Assembly (NCBI GenBank): GCA_938082505.1
Contig: CALLLH010000014.1
Span: forward strand, 1 to 64,000
Length of the DNA stretch: 64,000 bases
Reading direction: 5' to 3'
Origin: an uncultured Flavobacteriales bacterium
GTDB taxonomy: Bacteria; Bacteroidota; Bacteroidia; Flavobacteriales_D; Sanyastnellaceae
Shown here: piece after piece, positions 59,357 through 64,000 of the stretch
How the letters are laid out: each line of letters opens with the position of its first letter
How positions within the stretch are numbered: position 1 is the first letter of the stretch
Translations under genes and position numbers: made by a program
The notes under the pieces: generated by a model
What the model was told of the DNA's origin: nothing
Databases searched by the model: none
The model's input: the letters and a program-made list of their open reading frames with translations, nothing else

Positions 59357-61768
59357 GAACTCGAAGTTCCAGGTCACGGAAGGCAAGATGGGAAATAGGC
59401 TGATCTGGTAAGCCTGTATGTCCAGCGTGCCCTCCTCAATGGCGCCTTCATTGCCGAAATAGATGAAGTAGGGATTGAGCCTGTTGTAGATGTTGTACAC
59501 GGAGAACACCCATTGCCCGTGCCTTTCCTTGCCTTTCTTGGGTCTCGGCGTGTGGGTCGCGCCGATGTCGGCCCGATGGTAGGACGGCATTCGGAATCCG
59601 TTGCGGGGACCGTAGACATCCAGCAGATTTCCATCGAGGAAGTAACGCTGTGCCGGAACCGTGATGGCATTGCCCGTGCCGTAGATGAAGGTGCCGCCCA
59701 GTTTCCAGCGGTCGTCGATCGTCCACTCGAGGATGGCGCTGAGGTCGTGCCGACGGTCATATCGTGCTGGAAACGGAGCGCCGTTATTGAGGTCGTCGAA
59801 TTGTCGGTCGGTCTTGCTCCACGTGTAGCCGAGCCATCCTGTCCAGACCCCACGCCGTCGTTTGAGGAAGAATTCCGCCCCGTAACTGGTCCCCTCGCCG
59901 AAGACGAGGTTGTTGTCGACGTTGTTGCGGATGTTGTCGTCCGGTTGGCTGCCCTCGGCATAGGCGACCAGGTTCTGAAGCCATTTGTGGTACACTTCCA
60001 CCGAAGCCTCCACATTGCGGTCTGCGCCGAAATCCCGGAACCAACCCGCCGAGACCTGCGTGCCGATCTGGGGCTGGACCACGTCGGAACTGGGCAGCCA
60101 GATGTCTCCGGGCAGAGAGGTGGGGGACAGGGAAGCCAAATGGATGTACTGCAGGTTGCGGCCGACACCGGCCTTGATCGACGAACGGGGCCCGGACTTG
60201 AGGCGCACGGCCAGGCGCGGCTCCATTCCTCCGTGTTGGGCCACGACGTCTCCCTTCACATAGCGAATCTCACCGGGTTCCTGAGCGGCGGCGAGGGGGT
60301 CTTCCTCGGATGGAGGCACGTAGCGGGTAAAGGGGCCCGTCTGGATGAACCCGCTGTACCGGAGCCCGGCAGTCACCCTCAACGCATCCGTCACATCGAA
60401 TTCATCTTCGAGATAGGTGGCCACCTCATGGCTCCGGGTCCGGACCGCCTCACCCAAATCGAAATCAACGCCGTTCGAGGTGGCATAGAATTCGGTGGGG
60501 AGAAAGGTGTGGTAGGTGTATTCGATGCCGGCCCGCAATGTGTGGCGGGGATTGGGATACAGGGTCAGCCGCGACTTCAGGCCCCGGTCGTCTATCCCGC
60601 TCCGGAATCCGAAGGTGAAGCTGTCCTGCTGCGCCTCGAATGCGAATTCGTAATCGCTGTACGTGGCGGTAGTCGTGATGAAGGCCCGGTCGTTGATGAG
60701 GTGATTCCATCGGCCTGTCACCGTGGTGTTGCCCCATGGAATGCGGCTGCCGAAGTCCGCGGACTGTGAGCGGAAATTGAACACGTCGCGACCGAAATAT
60801 CCGCTGAGATAGAACTGGTCCTTGCGCGAGGCGCGCCAATTCACCTTGGCGTTCAGGTCGTAGAAATAATACCCGGAGCCGGCAAAAGCACTTTCCGGAT
60901 TCACGAAAGGACGGGTGAGCACATCGATGTAGGTCCGTCGACCGCTGATGATATAACTGACCGTATCCTCCACAATCGGACCTTCCAGCGTCAACCTCGA
61001 ACTGATGAGGCCAAGCCCGCCACTGAGCCGGGTGTCGCGGGCATTGCCCTCCTTGAGTCCGATGTCGAGTACCGATGAGACCCGTCCGCCAAAACGGGCG
61101 GGCATGGTGCCCTTGGTCACCTCGATGTCCTTTACGGCATCCGGATTGAATACGCTGAAGAAGCCGAAGAGGTGGGAGGCGTTGTAGACGATGGCATCAT
61201 CCACCAGAACCAGGTTCTGGTCCGGTCCTCCTCCCCGGACATAGAAGCCGCTGTTGCCCTCTCCCGCGCTTTGGATGCCGGGCAGGAATTGGATGACCTT
61301 CAGAACATCGACTTCGCCGAGGAGGGCCGGCAGGCTCTTGATGGTTTCCACCCCGATCGAGGCCTTGCCCATGTCGGTGCTTTCCGTGTGGGCGGAGCGC
61401 TCTGCCTCGACTTCAGCAGCGGCCACCGCGATGACCGACGGCATCAGTTCCACATCCAGGGCAACGTCTTCCACGAGCTCCACGCGTTGTTTGAACGGGA
61501 GATAACCGATGAACGACCATGTCAGGTCATAACTGCCCGAGGGGAGGGACATGCTGTAGAATCCGTAGACATTGGAAGCCGTTCCGACGGTGGTGCCCTC
61601 CACGATCACCGTGGCGCCAAGGATATATTCACCGGTTTCTTCGTCCAGGACCCGGCCGCTGATCGTGGCCTTCTGGGCCGAAAGGAGGGACAGGCCCAAG
61701 AAGGGGAGCAGCAGGGCCAACAATGGGCCGCGCATGGCTGGGAAGGGCCTGGTTTTGGAGTGGTGCAT
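59354..61768 (-). CDS. TonB-dependent receptor with CarboxypepD_reg-like domain
   Basis: 804 residues from ATG 61768; ATG 61735 is an alternative. After a signal peptide (LLALLLPFLGLSLLSAQ) comes a carboxypeptidase regulatory-like domain (ATISGRVLDEETGEYILGATVIVEG) and a plug domain (GNSGFYVRGGGPDQNLVLVDDAIVYNASHLFG in pieces). The rest is a 22-stranded barrel. The substrate cannot be assigned; no SusD partner is adjacent, so it is not a SusCD pair. A TACCTTCG box (61786-61779) lies 10 nt upstream. It is followed by the ABC exporter on the same strand and divergent from the peptide-binding lipoprotein. Confidence 0.94.
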   Translation of the reverse strand: MHHSKTRPFPAMRGPLLALLLPFLGLSLLSAQKATISGRVLDEETGEYILGATVIVEGTTVGTASNVYGFYSMSLPSGSYDLTWSFIGYLPFKQRVELVEDVALDVELMPSVIAVAAAEVEAERSAHTESTDMGKASIGVETIKSLPALLGEVDVLKVIQFLPGIQSAGEGNSGFYVRGGGPDQNLVLVDDAIVYNASHLFGFFSVFNPDAVKDIEVTKGTMPARFGGRVSSVLDIGLKEGNARDTRLSGGLGLISSRLTLEGPIVEDTVSYIISGRRTYIDVLTRPFVNPESAFAGSGYYFYDLNAKVNWRASRKDQFYLSGYFGRDVFNFRSQSADFGSRIPWGNTTVTGRWNHLINDRAFITTTATYSDYEFAFEAQQDSFTFGFRSGIDDRGLKSRLTLYPNPRHTLRAGIEYTYHTFLPTEFYATSNGVDFDLGEAVRTRSHEVATYLEDEFDVTDALRVTAGLRYSGFIQTGPFTRYVPPSEEDPLAAAQEPGEIRYVKGDVVAQHGGMEPRLAVRLKSGPRSSIKAGVGRNLQYIHLASLSPTSLPGDIWLPSSDVVQPQIGTQVSAGWFRDFGADRNVEASVEVYHKWLQNLVAYAEGSQPDDNIRNNVDNNLVFGEGTSYGAEFFLKRRRGVWTGWLGYTWSKTDRQFDDLNNGAPFPARYDRRHDLSAILEWTIDDRWKLGGTFIYGTGNAITVPAQRYFLDGNLLDVYGPRNGFRMPSYHRADIGATHTPRPKKGKERHGQWVFSVYNIYNRLNPYFIYFGNEGAIEEGTLDIQAYQISLFPILPSVTWNFEF

Positions 61769-61778
61769 ATCGGAGGAA

Positions 61779-61786
61779 CGAAGGTA
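61779..61786 (-). promoter_or_regulatory. -7-like box (TACCTTCG) of the TonB receptor gene
   Basis: Minus-strand TACCTTCG fits TAnnTTYG with a 10-nt spacer to ATG 61768. The short leader leaves no room for a riboswitch. Confidence 0.4.
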
Positions 61787-61841
61787 GAACCGCAGTCGGG
61801 CGCTGAGGTTTAACTTTTCCCCCGTCCGGCGAAGATTCGCG

Positions 61842-63500
61842 ATGAAAAACGCTACCCAGTCCCCTGAACTGAAGTCCAAGGCATTGCGCCGATTCCTGAT
61901 CTGTTGGGCTTGCGGCGCTGCGGTGTTGTGGTCGGGTTGCGGGCCCCGAAACGGCCTGGACCCGCAGCAGCGGCTGTTCACGTATAACGCTTCGGATGGG
62001 GTCCGGTCAATCGACCCCGGCAAGGCGACCGACCTCGAGACGATGTGGGTGGTGGACCAGCTGTATGAGGGGCTGCTGGAATTGGATGAGACGTTGCAGG
62101 TCAAACCTGCCTTGGCCGAGTCCTGGAGCGTTTCGGATGATGGGCTGACGTTTGGCTTTCGATTGCGCCGGGGGGCAGTCTTCCATGACGGCACTCCGGT
62201 GACGGCCATGGATGTGGCCCTCAGCTTCAAACGCTTGCTGGACCCGGAGGAAGCACTTCCGGGAAGGTGGGTGCTCTCCGACCTGGCCGAGCAAGGCGTC
62301 CACATCGTTTCGGACGACAGCCTCGTGCTCCGCCTCCGGCGCGCGCAGCCCGTTTTTCCCGGGTTGTTGGCGACCCCGCAAGCCGCCATTCTCCGAGGGG
62401 GCGGGGCAGAGGGCAATCCCGACATTGAGGATTTCGGCAGCGGGCCTTTCACGCTGGAAGGGTGGCTCCCTGAGACGGCCATGGTGCTCCACCGGTTCGG
62501 CCAATATTGGATGAAGGATTCCGCGGGGGTGCATCTCCCCTATCTCGAGGGTGTCCGCATTGAATTCAACCGGGAGCCCGGTGCCGAGTTCCTCGGATTC
62601 AGACAAGGCCGATATGACTTTGTCTCGGCACTCGATCCTGAATGGGTCCAAGCCCTCAGGAATGACCAGGGCGAGTGGAAGCCGGAATGGGAAGGGCGGA
62701 TTTCAGTCCATGAGGTGCCCTATCTGAAGACGGATTACATCGGTTTCCTCGTGGACACGGTGGCCCTCGACCAAGGGGGATTCCCGAGGTTGGACGCAAG
62801 CGTGCGTCGGGCGATGAGCATGGCGCTGGACCGCGAAGGGCTCGTGCGTGAATTGCGGGCGGACGAGGCCGTACCCGCTGTGGGCTTCGTGCCACCGGGC
62901 ATGCCGGGATTCTCTTCAGCCGTTCGACCTGAACGGTTGGATCTCAGCTGGCAACCGGATTCCGCACGGCGCATTTTGACCGCGCTCGGCATTGGTCCGA
63001 AACCGCCATTGAAAAGGCTGCAGGGCCTCACCTTGGGGACCAAGCCCGGTGCAGCCGACCTCGCCGCTGCGGTGCAGCACGCCTGGGCGGAATTCGGCAT
63101 TGACGTGGCCATCGACATCGCACCGAGTGCCATCGATGCAGAACGCGTGGCCCGAAGCCAGGTTCCCCTCTTCCGGAAGTCGTGGCTTGCGGATTACCCT
63201 GATGCGGAGAATTTTCTCGGGTTGTTCAGCCCGGATCGCTGGTGCCCTGAGGGCCCCAATTACACCCATTACGCCAATGCTGCCGTGACCGACCTGCTCG
63301 CCGGGGCGGGACGCATGGTGCGCGGAAACGAGCGGGACAGCCTGTTGCGTTCAGCCGAGCAGCAGGTCCTGGATGACATGCCGTTGATCCCCTTGTGGCA
63401 CGACCAGGTGGTCCATCTGGTCTCCTCGGATTGGACCGGATGGAGCGTCAGTCCGACCAACCGATTGGATCTGCGCCATGTGCGCTCCAAGGCACATTAA
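61842..63500 (+). CDS. Oligopeptide/solute-binding lipoprotein (SBP family 5)
   Basis: 552 residues. A lipoprotein signal (FLICWACGAAVLWSGCG) precedes an SBP_bac_5 fold: RSIDPGKATDLETMWVVDQLYEGLLELDE, KPALAESWSVSDDGLTFGFRLRRGAVFHDGTPVTAMDVALSFKRLLDP, and SVRRAMSMALDREGLV, all read in pieces. It would bind oligopeptides or a related ligand outside the inner membrane for an ABC importer. No permease or ATPase of an importer lies in the window. An AAGATTCG stretch is directly upstream of the ATG, similar to one before serC. Confidence 0.9.
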   Translation: MKNATQSPELKSKALRRFLICWACGAAVLWSGCGPRNGLDPQQRLFTYNASDGVRSIDPGKATDLETMWVVDQLYEGLLELDETLQVKPALAESWSVSDDGLTFGFRLRRGAVFHDGTPVTAMDVALSFKRLLDPEEALPGRWVLSDLAEQGVHIVSDDSLVLRLRRAQPVFPGLLATPQAAILRGGGAEGNPDIEDFGSGPFTLEGWLPETAMVLHRFGQYWMKDSAGVHLPYLEGVRIEFNREPGAEFLGFRQGRYDFVSALDPEWVQALRNDQGEWKPEWEGRISVHEVPYLKTDYIGFLVDTVALDQGGFPRLDASVRRAMSMALDREGLVRELRADEAVPAVGFVPPGMPGFSSAVRPERLDLSWQPDSARRILTALGIGPKPPLKRLQGLTLGTKPGAADLAAAVQHAWAEFGIDVAIDIAPSAIDAERVARSQVPLFRKSWLADYPDAENFLGLFSPDRWCPEGPNYTHYANAAVTDLLAGAGRMVRGNERDSLLRSAEQQVLDDMPLIPLWHDQVVHLVSSDWTGWSVSPTNRLDLRHVRSKAH

Positions 63501-63511
63501 CTTAAGCTCCG

Positions 63512-64000
63512 ATGCTGAAGATCGATACCCACACCCACATCATGCCCAAGCAGCTTCCTGACTGGAGCACAAAGTTGGGGTACGGGTCCTTCATCCACCT
63601 CGAGCACCACCGGGAAGGTGCGGCGCGCATGATGCAGGGAGACCGGTTTTTCAGGGAGGTGATGGCCAATTGCTGGGACCCCGTGGTGCGCATGGAGGAA
63701 TACGCGGCTTCCGGGGTGCAGGTGCAGGTGGTCTGCACGATTCCCGTCCTGTTTGCCTATTGGGCCAAACCCAAGGATACCCTGGACATAGCCCGGTTCC
63801 TCAATGATGACATTGCCCGCACTGTGCAGGACCATCCGCGGCACTATGTCGGATTGGCCACCCTGCCGATGCAGGATGTCGATTTGAGCATCCAGGAGTT
63901 GGAACGCTGCGCGTCCATCGGGTTCAAGGGCATCCAGATTGGCTCCAACATCAACGGCTACAACCTTTCCGAGTCGCGTTTCGAACCGCTGTGGGAGGCC
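63512..64000 (+). CDS. acmsd: 2-amino-3-carboxymuconate-6-semialdehyde decarboxylase (partial)
   Basis: First 163 residues, running off the right edge. The metal-binding HxH is in MLKIDTHTHIMP, and the diagnostic stretches CTIPVLFAYWAKPKDTLDIARFLND and VGLATLPMQDVDLSIQELERC and GFKGIQIGSNINGYNL match ACMSD closely. The enzyme decarboxylates ACMS in tryptophan catabolism by the kynurenine pathway, diverting it from NAD synthesis. It begins 11 nt after the solute-binding lipoprotein stop, so the two may be co-transcribed. No other kynurenine gene is in the window. Confidence 0.9.
   Translation, partial: MLKIDTHTHIMPKQLPDWSTKLGYGSFIHLEHHREGAARMMQGDRFFREVMANCWDPVVRMEEYAASGVQVQVVCTIPVLFAYWAKPKDTLDIARFLNDDIARTVQDHPRHYVGLATLPMQDVDLSIQELERCASIGFKGIQIGSNINGYNLSESRFEPLWEA

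Overview
The window reads as a chromosomal segment of a high-GC, marine-type member of the Bacteroidota (Flavobacteriales-like). The evidence is: several C-terminal type IX secretion (T9SS) sorting domains, a complete Bat (Bacteroides aerotolerance) operon, a TonB-dependent receptor with an N-terminal carboxypeptidase-regulatory-like domain, DUF5916 and choice-of-anchor-B proteins, and many Bacteroidota-type -7 promoter boxes (TAnnTTTG or TAnnTTYG). No mobile element, CRISPR array, rRNA or tRNA was seen. The whole window looks like native chromosome, densely packed, with frequent 4-nt ATGA overlaps.

Layout. 0-13.4 kb: secreted proteins and small enzymes: the tail of a dockerin-like secreted protein, a small lipoprotein, a PqqB-like metallo-hydrolase, a stand-alone nitric oxide synthase oxygenase, beta-carbonic anhydrase, two T9SS cargo proteins, an M1 metallopeptidase, a flippase, and a deiodinase-like protein with thrombospondin type 3 repeats. 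13.4-22 kb: the Bat operon on the minus strand (moxR, DUF58, a membrane protein, batA, fused batB-batC, fused batD-batE). 22-32.3 kb: housekeeping genes: a MazG-like pyrophosphohydrolase, a thioesterase, thrS-infC-rpmI-rplT with a strong terminator, recA, bcp and priA.

32.28-34.7 kb is the most unusual part. An AT-rich promoter is followed by a 26-codon leader ORF with six consecutive cysteine codons, then a rho-independent terminator, then an ATP-grasp ligase that overlaps a sarcosine-oxidase-like flavoenzyme. RNA segments that could form alternative pairings lie where a classical translation-coupled attenuator needs them. I infer a cysteine-responsive attenuator controlling a two-gene pathway of unknown product.

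34.7-39.1 kb: serC-serA-DUF1015-yggS serine/PLP cluster. 39.1-43.5 kb: DUF4476 protein, Wzx-type flippase, ribonuclease Y, ZapA and a coiled-coil ZapB-like protein. 43.6-55.2 kb: cell-wall enzymes (M23 peptidase, MltG, SLT-LysM transglycosylase), an outer-membrane DUF5916 protein, a Wza-type export lipoprotein, RmlC, a CoA-transferase, a photolyase and a TIGR01777 epimerase. 55.3-64 kb: choice-of-anchor-B secreted protein, ABC exporter, TonB receptor, oligopeptide-binding lipoprotein, and the start of ACMSD (kynurenine pathway).

A recurring regulatory theme is a -7-like box ending only 4-7 nt before the start codon of many first genes, which would produce leaderless mRNAs. This geometry helped choose several start codons (positions 4072, 29827, 43533 and others).
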